Source: Bacteroidota bacterium (lineage in GTDB: Bacteria; Bacteroidota; Bacteroidia; Chitinophagales; Chitinophagaceae). Taken from it: 64,000 nt of DNA. A program made the translations under genes and the position numbers. Of this stretch, positions 49,934 to 59,646 are shown piece by piece. Location: contig CANHGS010000004.1 of the NCBI GenBank assembly GCA_947460595.1, positions 1 through 64,000 on the forward strand. The letters run 5' to 3'. How positions within the stretch are numbered: position 1 is the stretch's first letter; each line of letters starts with the position of its first letter. The notes under the pieces are model-generated. The model did not search any database and was not told the DNA's origin. It was given only the letters and a program-made list of their open reading frames with translations.

Positions 49934-51943
49934 TTATACAATCTCTTGAGACTTCTTAACGCGCTTGCGTACCAAGAAGAAGCTAAATACAATCAGCAAC
50001 AGAAAGATGATTAGGATAAAGTATTTGTATTTTTCAAACAATTCCAATAAGGTGTTTCTATCCCCCTTATAAGAAACCAATTTCTCGTCTTCTCTCAGTT
50101 TGAAGAAGAAGCTACTCTTACCGTCACTGGTGGTGATACACACATTACTTTGAATGGCAGAAGCCTGTCCACCAAAGCTTTTGATCACACTTTGAAAGGC
50201 GTCTTTTTGGGTACTATCGCCCAAGGAAGACACCAACAAGATGGTACTATTGGCTTGCCGGAATATCTGCGCAATTCCTGAATTAGAAAAGTCATTAAAG
50301 GAATAGGAGGTTTCTCCATCTAAGTCTTTATAGAGTTGAAAATCTCTATTAAACTGAATAGGCATATTGGTGAAGTTCTTGATAAAGGGATCAGCTCTTT
50401 GCAAGAGTGCAATCACATTAAATCCTTTTAAGTCATCCATAGTAGTTCTATCAGACTGAACTAATTGTGGTAGAATCATGGCTACATTCAATAAAGAAGC
50501 CGCATTTATTTGGTAGATCAACTCACCAACTGCAGAAGTACTGTGTTGATTTAATTGAGGTGATAGCATCATTTTCAACGGGCGCTTTCTAAACTCCCCT
50601 GGATAGTTAAAGAAGTTGTAGAACTCTGTGGCTTGTTCCCCAGAGAATGTAATGGTAGAAGTTCGGCTATTGATAAACCCAAAGAAGCTAGCAAATCCAT
50701 CCTTACAAACACTACTACTTGGGTGAAAGCGCATTTCTACCACCAGTGAATTTACTTTAGTCAACAAATAGGGCGGCAGGTCAATATCGTTGTTAAAATT
50801 GTTTAAATCAGCTAGAGACGTGGTATACACCAGATTGTCATTGAGGTATACGTTCAAGAATCCGCGGTCATTCTCTTTTAACTTAGAAAACAATGCTTCT
50901 AAGTGTAGGGTTAGTTTTTTAGGAATGGCATTGTAATCAATCAGGTTAAACGGATAGTTGGTATTCAGTGCCAATACCCCTTCCATTAACGCAGAAGGAA
51001 CTCCCAATTGTTCTAGGGTTAATACCTGCGGCAAAAAACTGTTCTCTGCCGTTTTAACCACCGTATTATCAACAATTAATTTTTGCGAGAACGTACTATT
51101 TAAGATGGTATAATTGCTCAATACATTAATGGCTTTCTTATACCCTTCTTGATCAGCACCTGTTACCACTAAGACCTGGTTACCCTCTGGCCCTAGGGCA
51201 ATAATCAATCCCTCCCCTTTTTTCAGGGCAGGTAATTGGCGTTTAATAGCTTCGGGCAATTTGTTTTGCAAGCCAACTATCATGGTATTGTTCAAAGAAT
51301 CATTGGTATTGAAAAAAGTAGTTCCCACTTTCAATTCCTTATTGTTTTGTTTAGCTAGCGCATATAAAATACCACCGGCTAATACGTCATCCAAATCCGA
51401 ATTGGAAGCAGAAGCAATGGTTCCAAATTCTTGGATAGTTTCTTTTAAACTTCTTTGGTACGTAAGAAAGGATTGTTTATTGGCTGCAAAATAAGACGTG
51501 TTACGAATGTTGATCCAAACCGCGGGGTTATCAATATCCTTACAGATCTGGTCATCAATACTCATTTTTACCACCATCTTCAATTTCACAAATCGGCCGT
51601 CTGGTTGCACATATTTCTTACTCATGGGTATGATAATGGTAATCAATGAGTCCATTGACTGACCAATAATACTTTGGGTATACACCGGAGCATCTTTTAA
51701 TGAGATGGTAATGGTAGAAGTGTTGGGGTTCAACACCTGCGAAGGTCTGATATACAATACCAGCTTGCTATTTTCCATATCGTCATCAGGCTTCACCTTC
51801 ACAAAGTAGGTGATAGATCCCGTGATACCGTAGATGGATTGGTCTCGGTATCCCATGTCTTCGAATGTTCTTTGAACGGTCTGTGACCATGCTAGTGAGC
51901 AGGCCATCAGGAACAGGGCGGAGAGTAGGATTCTTTGCTTCAT
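49934..51943 (-). CDS. BcsB-like periplasmic subunit of a polysaccharide synthase
   Basis: This encodes 669 residues from the ATG at 51943, chosen because it opens directly with the signal peptide MKQRILLSALFLMACSLAWS. The in-frame TTG further up overlaps the kinase gene. Alternating beta-rich modules (SKLVLYIRPSQVLNPNTSTITISL, FLNVYLNDNLVYTTSL, LVVEMRFHPSSSVCKDGF) match the BcsB fold. The protein ends in one TM helix (YFILIIFLLLIVFSFFLV) and a basic tail, as in BcsB. BcsB guides the nascent glucan through the periplasm and anchors the synthase. It pairs with the MshEN-GT2 gene 94 bp downstream. Confidence 0.82.
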   Translation of the reverse strand: MKQRILLSALFLMACSLAWSQTVQRTFEDMGYRDQSIYGITGSITYFVKVKPDDDMENSKLVLYIRPSQVLNPNTSTITISLKDAPVYTQSIIGQSMDSLITIIIPMSKKYVQPDGRFVKLKMVVKMSIDDQICKDIDNPAVWINIRNTSYFAANKQSFLTYQRSLKETIQEFGTIASASNSDLDDVLAGGILYALAKQNNKELKVGTTFFNTNDSLNNTMIVGLQNKLPEAIKRQLPALKKGEGLIIALGPEGNQVLVVTGADQEGYKKAINVLSNYTILNSTFSQKLIVDNTVVKTAENSFLPQVLTLEQLGVPSALMEGVLALNTNYPFNLIDYNAIPKKLTLHLEALFSKLKENDRGFLNVYLNDNLVYTTSLADLNNFNNDIDLPPYLLTKVNSLVVEMRFHPSSSVCKDGFASFFGFINSRTSTITFSGEQATEFYNFFNYPGEFRKRPLKMMLSPQLNQHSTSAVGELIYQINAASLLNVAMILPQLVQSDRTTMDDLKGFNVIALLQRADPFIKNFTNMPIQFNRDFQLYKDLDGETSYSFNDFSNSGIAQIFRQANSTILLVSSLGDSTQKDAFQSVIKSFGGQASAIQSNVCITTSDGKSSFFFKLREDEKLVSYKGDRNTLLELFEKYKYFILIIFLLLIVFSFFLVRKRVKKSQEIV

Positions 51944-51959
51944 AACGTTGTATTTTATA

Positions 51960-53327
51960 CTAAGCCAGTTTGAACTTGATTTTAAAATAGTTTCCATAGG
52001 TATCATTGCTATTATAGGACAGTTCACCACCCATATCTTCAATCATTTTCTTAGAAACAGAAAAACCCAGTCCGGATTGGTTGGTGGCCGAATCGTGGCT
52101 ATTGGGATGTTGTAACTTGTTAAAATATTCTGTGAGCTTGCTCATACCAATAGGTGTACCCATATTGATTATTTCAATGACGGAATAGTTTTCTGATTCA
52201 GAAGTATGAATACTAATTGCCGTTGACTTTTGTACAAAACGGATAATATTACTCAACAATTTGAACAGTAAATGTCTTATAAAGATTCGGTCTAGATTTA
52301 CCACCAATGGATTGGGCGATAGGTTCAATTGTAGACTAATTTGCTTCATGCTTGCTGCATCAACCAAACTAATAGCTCCTTTTTCAATCTCAGGAATAAT
52401 ATCAAAATTTTCTAGGTTGAATTCCACTCTACCCGAATCGGCGTCAGCTGAATCAGACAATTTTTGAGAGAGGTAGTGTAGTTTCTCATTACCCATGGTA
52501 ATATAACTCAGAATCTCTTTCTGATCCATGGTTAGGTTAGAGGAAGTTCTATTAATCAAGTCTATAGAAATTTGATTAGACCCAATAAAGTTCTTTAGGT
52601 CATGAATCATAATGTTCAAAGTATTCTGACGGTAGTCACTCAATTGCTTCAATCTTCTATTGGCTTCTTCAATGACTTGGTGTTGGTCATTGATCATTTC
52701 ATTTTGTTCCAGCAAGCGCTTGTTAGACGCTTCAATAATTAGGTTTTTTTGAATCTCTCTTCTTACAATCAGATAACGGTTATGGGCAATTAAACAAGAG
52801 AAAGAAGAGATTAAGAAATATACACCACCACCATTGCGGATTAGACTAGCGTAACCATCATCCCTACCTGCAATAGCATATAGCAATAGTATAATCACAT
52901 AGGTAAACCCTACGTGCATCATGCTATAAATAGGTTTCCAGAAAATGGTGGTGTTCAACAAGAGCACCATCACCGATGCCAGCATATAATAAGGCATGGA
53001 TGCAGAAGCGGGTAAAATACCACAAGAAAAAGCAGCTAACCCAAGGTTAACTGCAACAATTAAATTCAAGGAAATTAGGTAGCCCCAACGCTGTTTGCCA
53101 CCAAACCAATAAATCAAATAAGAGATAGCAAAGCAAACTACCCTTAAGAACATGTAATTTACCCACTGTGGTTTAGAGAACAGCAAGTCTAGTACCCAGA
53201 AAAGCGGTAGAGAGAAGAGCATGGTCCAGATAGCAACGTTTGCATAGAACGCACCATTCTTATCCATTTCTTCCTCAAACTGCTCGGGAGCAATGTTTAC
53301 ATAAGGAATTTTATGATAATTGATCAT
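51960..53327 (-). CDS. Membrane sensor histidine kinase
   Basis: This encodes 455 residues from the ATG at 53327; a TTG upstream is less likely. About six TM helices (40-205) are followed by a coiled linker (NKRLLEQNEMINDQHQVIEEANRRLK). The phosphoacceptor region is IMIHDLKNFIGSNQ (His in HDLKN). A HATPase_c domain shows a variant N box (LLSNIIRF, where kinases usually have HNLLxNAIKY-type) and SGLGFSVSKKMIEDMGG. No response regulator is adjacent. It lies 16 bp upstream of the BcsB-like gene, which suggests that it senses a signal for the polysaccharide system. Confidence 0.85.
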   Translation of the reverse strand: MINYHKIPYVNIAPEQFEEEMDKNGAFYANVAIWTMLFSLPLFWVLDLLFSKPQWVNYMFLRVVCFAISYLIYWFGGKQRWGYLISLNLIVAVNLGLAAFSCGILPASASMPYYMLASVMVLLLNTTIFWKPIYSMMHVGFTYVIILLLYAIAGRDDGYASLIRNGGGVYFLISSFSCLIAHNRYLIVRREIQKNLIIEASNKRLLEQNEMINDQHQVIEEANRRLKQLSDYRQNTLNIMIHDLKNFIGSNQISIDLINRTSSNLTMDQKEILSYITMGNEKLHYLSQKLSDSADADSGRVEFNLENFDIIPEIEKGAISLVDAASMKQISLQLNLSPNPLVVNLDRIFIRHLLFKLLSNIIRFVQKSTAISIHTSESENYSVIEIINMGTPIGMSKLTEYFNKLQHPNSHDSATNQSGLGFSVSKKMIEDMGGELSYNSNDTYGNYFKIKFKLA

Positions 53328-53385
53328 TGTTAGCTTAGGGTGGCTCAACGGTTAAGGGATGATCAACTGGTCAGAGAAACCCATA

Positions 53386-53436
53386 TTGAACGCTACTTTC
53401 CAGGAAACCTGGTTATAACTTATACATAACGTTCAA
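53386..53436. repeat. Inverted repeats in a divergent promoter gap
   Basis: TTGAACG (53386-53392) and CGTTCAA (53430-53436) flank a small hairpin CCAGG-AAA-CCTGG (53400-53412). They lie upstream of the kinase and of the ABC gene and may be a regulatory site. Confidence 0.35.
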
Positions 53437-53526
53437 ATAGAGACAGATATTAGGAAATTATAAAAAATATTTATACGGTAGACTAATTTTCTGGCATGTT
53501 TCTATCTTCACCTTACAATTTATATT

Positions 53527-54426
53527 ATGCAAGAAGTGCTAAACATCAACGGAATCTCCAAATCCTATGGTCCTATTAAAGCATTGCAAAATGTGAGCTT
53601 TACGGTACCACAGGGATCTGTTTTTGGATTATTGGGCCCAAATGGAAGTGGCAAAACCACCCTTTTGAGTATTATTTTAGATATCCTAAAGGCCGATACT
53701 GGCAGTTTTGCTTGGTTTGGGCATCCCGGATCTCCCGCTACCCGCAAGCAAATTGGCTCTTTGTTAGAGACGCCCAATTTTTATCATTACCTCTCTGCAA
53801 CCGACAATTTAAAAATCACCCAGGCCATTAGTGGCAGGGGCGATAATGCCTCCATAGATGAGGCCCTGAAAATTGTGAAATTGTATGAACGGAAAAATAG
53901 CAAGTTTAGCACTTATAGTTTGGGTATGAAACAAAGGTTGGCTATTGGCGCAGCCTTAATGGGCAACCCCAATGTATTGTTGTTTGACGAACCTACCAAT
54001 GGCTTGGACCCTGTGGGGATAGCCGAAATTAGGGAACTGATTAGAGAACTGGCCAAACAAGGCAAGACTATTATTATGGCCAGCCACTTACTAGATGAGG
54101 TAGAAAAAGTTTGTACGCATGTGGCCATTATGAAAAGAGGGCATCTATTAACCGCAGGACCAGTAGATGAAGTATTGGCTAATGAAGACATTGTTGAATT
54201 GGGTAGCCCAGACTTGATTGCGCTAGAAAAAATTTTACAACAATACCCAGGTGTCACACAAATAAAAGCAACGGACCATCCATCCTTGCAAGTGTTCTTT
54301 CCTATGGGCACTGCCCGCATGGAAGCCATTAATAAGCATTGCTTTGAACAAGGCGTGGTGCTGAACCAATTGACTTTGAAAAAGAAAAGCCTTGAAACCA
54401 AATTCTTTGAATTGACCAACGACTAA
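53527..54426 (+). CDS. ABC transporter ATP-binding protein (BcrA/CcmA-like)
   Basis: This encodes 299 residues. It has Walker A GPNGSGKTTLL, signature YSLGMKQRLAIGAALMG, Walker B VLLFDEPTNGLDP and H-loop MASHLLDEVEKVC. A C-terminal regulatory part (about 220-299) follows. It belongs to the ABC-2 ATPase group and works with the permease 10 bp downstream. The substrate is unknown; members include antibiotic and lipid exporters. Confidence 0.9.
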   Translation: MQEVLNINGISKSYGPIKALQNVSFTVPQGSVFGLLGPNGSGKTTLLSIILDILKADTGSFAWFGHPGSPATRKQIGSLLETPNFYHYLSATDNLKITQAISGRGDNASIDEALKIVKLYERKNSKFSTYSLGMKQRLAIGAALMGNPNVLLFDEPTNGLDPVGIAEIRELIRELAKQGKTIIMASHLLDEVEKVCTHVAIMKRGHLLTAGPVDEVLANEDIVELGSPDLIALEKILQQYPGVTQIKATDHPSLQVFFPMGTARMEAINKHCFEQGVVLNQLTLKKKSLETKFFELTND

Positions 54427-54436
54427 CACTAGCAAT

Positions 54437-55267
54437 ATGAACCTATTAGCACTTGTAAAAATAGAATGGCTTAAAATAAAAAAATACCCTGCCTTCTGGT
54501 GGATGTTTGGCATAGTGGGCCTCACTTATCCAGGCACCAATTTGATGTTCTATTATGGATACAGTGAAGGTACCAAGGGCAAAGAAGTAGCTAGCAGTGT
54601 GGCAAAAATGCTCTTGGGCAATCCATTTGCCTTTCCAGAAACTTGGCATACGGTTGCCTTCTTATCTTCTGTGTTTGTAATGATTCCAGCCATCTTAGTG
54701 ATTATGCTGGTTACCAATGAATACAATTTCAAAACCCATAGACAAAATATCATTGATGGTTGGAGCAGGGGGCAATTTGTTACCAGTAAACTCTTTGACG
54801 TTCTAATCATCTCTCTAGTAAGCACGGTCTTGTATGCCCTTGTAGCATTTGGTTTTGGGGCCTGGGCCGATTATAACAATATTGGAAGATGGGCAGAACA
54901 ATTAGAATATATTCCTTTGTTCTTATTGCAAACCTTTGCCCAACTATCCATTGCCTTTTTGTTGGGCTTCTTAATTAAGAAAGCTTTTATTGCCCTGGGG
55001 ATTTTCTTTTTCTATAACCTGATTTTAGAAAACATTGCTGTAGGATATGCCAAATTCAAATTAAACGATATAGGCAAATTCTTACCCTTTGAAATTTCAG
55101 ATAGGATTATTCCTTCTCCCGCTTTTATGTCAAGGTTTGGCAAAGACATGAAAGCAGCATATGAAAAAGCTTTGGATGACATTCCTATGCACATTGCGCT
55201 TACGCTGCTTTTAACTGCCGCCATTTGGGCATTTTGTTATTGGAAGCACAAACGCAGAGACCTCTAG
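54437..55267 (+). CDS. ABC-2 type permease
   Basis: This encodes 276 residues. About six TM helices are visible (for example FWWMFGIVGLTYPGTNLMFYY, VAFLSSVFVMIPAILVIMLV, FDVLIISLVSTVLYALVAFG, IALTLLLTAAIWAFCYW). The motif NEYNFKTHRQNIIDGWSRGQF after TM2 is the coupling region typical of small ABC-2 permeases. It ends in a basic tail (KHKRRDL). Confidence 0.85.
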   Translation: MNLLALVKIEWLKIKKYPAFWWMFGIVGLTYPGTNLMFYYGYSEGTKGKEVASSVAKMLLGNPFAFPETWHTVAFLSSVFVMIPAILVIMLVTNEYNFKTHRQNIIDGWSRGQFVTSKLFDVLIISLVSTVLYALVAFGFGAWADYNNIGRWAEQLEYIPLFLLQTFAQLSIAFLLGFLIKKAFIALGIFFFYNLILENIAVGYAKFKLNDIGKFLPFEISDRIIPSPAFMSRFGKDMKAAYEKALDDIPMHIALTLLLTAAIWAFCYWKHKRRDL

Positions 55268-55290
55268 TCTGAGCTGAAATTTTTAAAGTT

Positions 55291-56223
55291 TTATTTACTA
55301 GTTTGAACCAATTCTTCTAATGCTTGGTCAATGGTAGGATATTGGTGTTTAAACCCAGCTGCTTGAATTTTGAAACTATTTACTTTAGCACTTTTCAATA
55401 CTTCAATACTCATTTCTCCTAAGACCAATTTTAGCAAGAAGGCAGGTACATGAAAGCTCAAGTAAAAACTGCCTTTCATTTTTTTTGCCAATAGGAGCAT
55501 TAAATTTTTGTTGGTCACCGTTTCTGGAGCAACCGCATTATAGATACCATTGAATTGGGGTTCATCTATTGCTTGCAGCATTAAGTTGCAAAGATCCTTG
55601 ATATGGATCCAACTAATGATTTGTTTGCCTGAACCTAAGATAGTAGCAATGCCAAATTTCACGGGCTTTTTAAATTCAATCATAGCACCGCCATCATTGC
55701 TGAGTACAATACCCAATCTAAAAATGACCAATCTTTTGCCCATGGCTGCAATTGGCGCTACTGCATTTTCCCATAATTTACAGGTCTCTCCCAAAAAGTC
55801 CTTGTCTGCAGGCGCGTCCTCCATAAATCCTTTGTCTAAACTCTTTGCGGTATCTGGTCCATACCAACCAATGCCAGAGGCAGATACCAATGATTGTACC
55901 TGATTGGGAATGGTATTTAAAGCATGAACCAATAGCTCACCGGATTGAATCCTACTATCTACTATTTCTTTTTTGCGGGCTTTATTCCATCTCTTGTCTG
56001 CCACTCCAGCTCCGGCTAAATGTATAATATGATCCGCTTGACTAATGGCCTTGGGGTCAATGGTTCCATTTGGAATATCCCATTGGTGATAGCTGATATT
56101 AGGATTAGAAGAACTGGCTGGGTTTCTGGTTAAGATGGTTACTTGATGCCCTTTTGCAATTAACAATTGGGTAAGTGCACGCCCTACCATTCCTGTTCCC
56201 CCTGTAATTAGAATATTTGCCAT
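55291..56223 (-). CDS. TIGR01777-family NAD(P)-dependent epimerase
   Basis: This encodes 310 residues from the ATG at 56223; the frame opens earlier, but across the ftsZ terminator. It has the Rossmann motif ILITGGTGMVGRALTQLL, IIHLAGAGVADKRWNKARK, VSASGIGWYG (SDR Ser/Tyr region) and a C-terminal DUF1731 domain (ALEELVQTSK end). It is an SDR39U1/YfcH-like protein with no assigned substrate. Confidence 0.92.
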   Translation of the reverse strand: MANILITGGTGMVGRALTQLLIAKGHQVTILTRNPASSSNPNISYHQWDIPNGTIDPKAISQADHIIHLAGAGVADKRWNKARKKEIVDSRIQSGELLVHALNTIPNQVQSLVSASGIGWYGPDTAKSLDKGFMEDAPADKDFLGETCKLWENAVAPIAAMGKRLVIFRLGIVLSNDGGAMIEFKKPVKFGIATILGSGKQIISWIHIKDLCNLMLQAIDEPQFNGIYNAVAPETVTNKNLMLLLAKKMKGSFYLSFHVPAFLLKLVLGEMSIEVLKSAKVNSFKIQAAGFKHQYPTIDQALEELVQTSK

Positions 56224-56256
56224 AATGCAAGTTAAACTGGTTTTGCAGAACTCACA

Positions 56257-56287
56257 TAAAAAACCCCCAGAAGCTATTCCGGGGGTT
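56257..56287 (-). terminator. Terminator of the dcw cluster (after ftsZ)
   Basis: Minus strand: AACCCCC, 12-nt loop, GGGGGTT, then T-rich. It lies 43 bp after the ftsZ stop. Confidence 0.82.
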
Positions 56288-56329
56288 AACAACTAAATTA
56301 ACAAGTGGTGAGATCAAAGCTAGCAATCA

Positions 56330-58195
56330 TTAATCTGGCTTTTTCCCATCCAGAAAAGTATTGATGGTAGACATTTGCGTTTGGTTATTAGCATCTTTTC
56401 CAACGGTTACCTTACTGTAAAAATTCTCTACAGAAGTTAAGGTATTACCAAACAACTCCATATTTCTGCGGATATACGCAGGTACCGAATCAAATTCATT
56501 GTTGGGGTCGGTAGTGTTCATGTTAAAAGACAGGTTGCGCAACTTTTGAATACGCTCTGCAGCCCTTCTTTTTTGTTCTTCCGACTCGTCTAAATAGGCG
56601 TCTTCTTGTGTAATAGAAGCTTGTACCGGCGCCACTTGTGGAGCTGGTGTAATCACTTCTTCACGCATCACCAATTGCATGGTTTCTTCCTCTTCCATTT
56701 GAACAGGTGCTGCAACAACTGTTGCTACTTGAACAGGAGCAGGTGTTGGTACTGTTGATTCAGCATAAATATTATTGGGTTTACTTAAACCAGCAAATCT
56801 ATTGGCATTTACTACCGCCGGTTGATCAGATACCGTAAAGTTGACTAGTTCTTCTAATTCAGTTTTTGCAACTGGCTCAGGAGTAATTTCTAATTCAGGA
56901 GCTTCCATTGCTACTGTTTCAGGAAGATCCAAACTCAGTTCAAAATGAAATACCTCCTGTTCTTCTGTAGCATCTACTGCAGCTGAAACAATGGGCTCCA
57001 CCATGTATACCGGAGCTTCCACTTCCAGTGCAGACTTATGAATAGCCATGTCTAACAGATCGTCTGAATCCTGTAGACTTGGCTCAAAAGGGTCAATTTC
57101 AGGTTGTGGATTGGCAGGCGCTGCAGCTACTGGCATCTTAGGTTCCGCATCAGCAACGTTTAAAGTCATGACAATTTTCTCTTCCACTGGTGCTGCTTTT
57201 TGTACAGGTACTGGTTTAGAGAATGGATCCTTGTGTGAAAATCCAGTAGCAATTAGCGTGATGCCAATTTTCTTATCTAGTGTTGGATCATAACCCATAC
57301 CTACAATCACGTCAGTGGCTTCACCCGCCTGCATACGTAAGTAATTATTAATGGTCTCAACCTCATCCATGGTGCATTCGTGGTCACCTTCTGCACTATT
57401 GATATTGATCAAAATCCATTTAGCACCTTTAATATCGCTATCATTTAATAAAGGAGAACTCAATGCTTCTTCAATAGCGCGTTGTGCCCTATCTTCTCCT
57501 TCTACTTCACTCTTACCTAAGATGGCTACACCACCATTCTTCATTACCGTGCATACATCGGCAAAATCCACAATTATATGACCACGACTATTGATGATGT
57601 CAGTAATACATTTAGCTGCAGTAGCCAATACATTATCGGCCTTGCTAAATGCTTCTTTCATTTTTAGGTTACCATATTGCATGCGCAATTTGTCATTGCT
57701 AATCACCAATAAAGTATCTACATAGGGTTTCAATTGACGAATCCCTTCTTCTGCTTGTTGCAAACGTCTTGGACCTTCAAATCCAAATGGGGTAGTAACA
57801 ATTCCTACGGTTAAAATTCCTAAGTCTTTACAGATTTGAGAAATAATGGGAGCACCACCAGTACCAGTTCCTCCACCCATTCCAGCACAAATGAATGCCA
57901 TTTTGGTATTCACTTCTAGAATGCGTTTAATTTCTTCTAAAGATTCTTCAGTGGCTTTCTTGCCTACTTCAGGATTAGCACCAGCACCCAGACCCTGGGT
58001 CAAGTGTGGCCCAAGCTGGATTTTATTAGGAACCCTGCTTTGCTCAATAGCTTTGGCATCGGTATTGCAAATAATAAAATCAACTCCTTCAATGTCTTGG
58101 GCAAACATGAAATTAACTGCGTTGCTTCCTCCACCTCCAACACCAAGTACTTTGATGATAGAAGATTTCTGTTTTGGAAGATCAAAATGGATCAT
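56330..58195 (-). CDS. ftsZ: Cell division protein FtsZ
   Basis: This encodes 621 residues, long even for Bacteroidota. The GTPase core (1 to about 330) has GVGGGGSNAVNFM, the tubulin signature GGGTGTGGAP and NDKLRMQYGN. A variable, Ala/Pro/Glu-rich linker of about 200 residues follows. The C-terminal partner-binding peptide VPAYIRRN is at about 571-578 and is unusually followed by 43 further residues. It polymerises into the Z-ring. It is last in the dcw operon, 73 bp after ftsA. Confidence 0.97.
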   Translation of the reverse strand: MIHFDLPKQKSSIIKVLGVGGGGSNAVNFMFAQDIEGVDFIICNTDAKAIEQSRVPNKIQLGPHLTQGLGAGANPEVGKKATEESLEEIKRILEVNTKMAFICAGMGGGTGTGGAPIISQICKDLGILTVGIVTTPFGFEGPRRLQQAEEGIRQLKPYVDTLLVISNDKLRMQYGNLKMKEAFSKADNVLATAAKCITDIINSRGHIIVDFADVCTVMKNGGVAILGKSEVEGEDRAQRAIEEALSSPLLNDSDIKGAKWILININSAEGDHECTMDEVETINNYLRMQAGEATDVIVGMGYDPTLDKKIGITLIATGFSHKDPFSKPVPVQKAAPVEEKIVMTLNVADAEPKMPVAAAPANPQPEIDPFEPSLQDSDDLLDMAIHKSALEVEAPVYMVEPIVSAAVDATEEQEVFHFELSLDLPETVAMEAPELEITPEPVAKTELEELVNFTVSDQPAVVNANRFAGLSKPNNIYAESTVPTPAPVQVATVVAAPVQMEEEETMQLVMREEVITPAPQVAPVQASITQEDAYLDESEEQKRRAAERIQKLRNLSFNMNTTDPNNEFDSVPAYIRRNMELFGNTLTSVENFYSKVTVGKDANNQTQMSTINTFLDGKKPD

Positions 58196-58268
58196 AAGGA
58201 AAGGTTTAGATGGACGTACTGTTTTCTTGGGGGTATAGGATTGTGGTATTAACGAAAAAAAACTATGT

Positions 58269-59639
58269 TTATTTTATAATATGATCTTCTTCCTCTTTGA
58301 ACATGTCTATTAAATTGTCTTTAAACATATTCCAGAACTTGTTTTTTCTATTGGCCACATTCACTGCTGGAGCTGCAACAGGAACTTCCATTTTCACTTC
58401 TTCCTCTTGTTTAGTGAGTACAGAAGGCACGTTTACTTTAACAAAAGCCAACTGAAAGTCTTTGTTATGGTGCTCATAGTCATTGTACCCTTTTAGGATT
58501 AAGCCAATACAAGTACTGTACATGGGCTTTTTCAATTCCTCAATATGGTTAGGTGCTAGGTGCTCGTTGGGCAAACCAATTCTAGCATTGAGACCGGTAG
58601 TATATTCGGTTAATTGAATCAGGTGTTTTAATTGAGATCCACCACCAGTAAGGATTACGCCACCATTTAGTGCACGGCTATCCAAACCAACTTGCTTTAA
58701 GTGGTAGCTAACAAAATCTAAGATTTCACTCATTCTTGCTTGGATAACTTGAGCCAAGTTTTTCACACTGATTTCTTTGGCAGGCATTCCTTTTAATCCA
58801 GGGATAGTAATATAAGCATTGGCTTTTGCTTCATCGGCCAAAGCGCTACCAAACTGAACCTTCATGGCTTCTGCTTGGCTTTTCAGCACGCCCAGACCCA
58901 AACGGATATCGTTGGTAATATTCTCTCCACCAAAAGGAATAACGGCAGTATGTTTTAGAATTCCTTCATAGAAAACGGCCAAGTCAGAAGTACCACCACC
59001 AATATCTAAAATAGCCACACCAGCTTCCATATCAATCTCACTCATCACCGCACTAGCAGACGCCAAGGGCTGTAATACTAAGTCCTTGGTTGACAATCCG
59101 CTTCTTTCAACCGCACGGTTAATGTTGCGGATGGCGTTTCTATCTCCAGTAATAATATGAAAATTGGCACCTACTTTAACACCATTAAAACCAACGGGAT
59201 CTTTGATGTTTTGGATATTGTCTACATGAAAATCTTGCGGAATAACATCAATGATTTGGTCTCCTGCAGGAATAAAAGTCTTGCGCTGGTTGTTCACCAA
59301 TTGGTCAATCTCCCAGCCTTGGATTTCATTATCCGGCTCTTGTCTAACCATGTCGCCACGGGTTTGCAAGCTCTTGATATGGTGACCAGCAATACCTACA
59401 TATACTTCTTTCACTTCCAGATCAGGATTGCTTTCGTAGCAATTAGCCAAAGCCTGTTGAATGGCTTTGATGGTTTGGTCAATATTCAAAACTTGACCAT
59501 GTTGAACCCCACTACTATTGGCCCTACCAAAGCCCAGGATTTCTAATTTGCCAAACTCATTTTTTCTTCCTGCGATGGCAGCAATCTTGGTGGTACCGAT
59601 GTCCAGACCAACAATGATGGGCGATTCATTGAGACTCAT
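58269..59639 (-). CDS. ftsA: Cell division protein FtsA
   Basis: This encodes 456 residues of actin-like ATPase. It has the phosphate 1 motif VGLDIGTTKIAAIAG, the FtsA-specific 1C domain, phosphate 2 AILDIGGGTSDLAVF and the adenosine motif GVILTGGGSQLKHL. A linker then leads to a C-terminal amphipathic helix (KFWNMFKDNLIDMFKEEE) for membrane attachment. It tethers FtsZ to the membrane. It lies 7 bp after ftsQ. Confidence 0.96.
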   Translation of the reverse strand: MSLNESPIIVGLDIGTTKIAAIAGRKNEFGKLEILGFGRANSSGVQHGQVLNIDQTIKAIQQALANCYESNPDLEVKEVYVGIAGHHIKSLQTRGDMVRQEPDNEIQGWEIDQLVNNQRKTFIPAGDQIIDVIPQDFHVDNIQNIKDPVGFNGVKVGANFHIITGDRNAIRNINRAVERSGLSTKDLVLQPLASASAVMSEIDMEAGVAILDIGGGTSDLAVFYEGILKHTAVIPFGGENITNDIRLGLGVLKSQAEAMKVQFGSALADEAKANAYITIPGLKGMPAKEISVKNLAQVIQARMSEILDFVSYHLKQVGLDSRALNGGVILTGGGSQLKHLIQLTEYTTGLNARIGLPNEHLAPNHIEELKKPMYSTCIGLILKGYNDYEHHNKDFQLAFVKVNVPSVLTKQEEEVKMEVPVAAPAVNVANRKNKFWNMFKDNLIDMFKEEEDHIIK

Positions 59640-59646
59640 AAAATAA

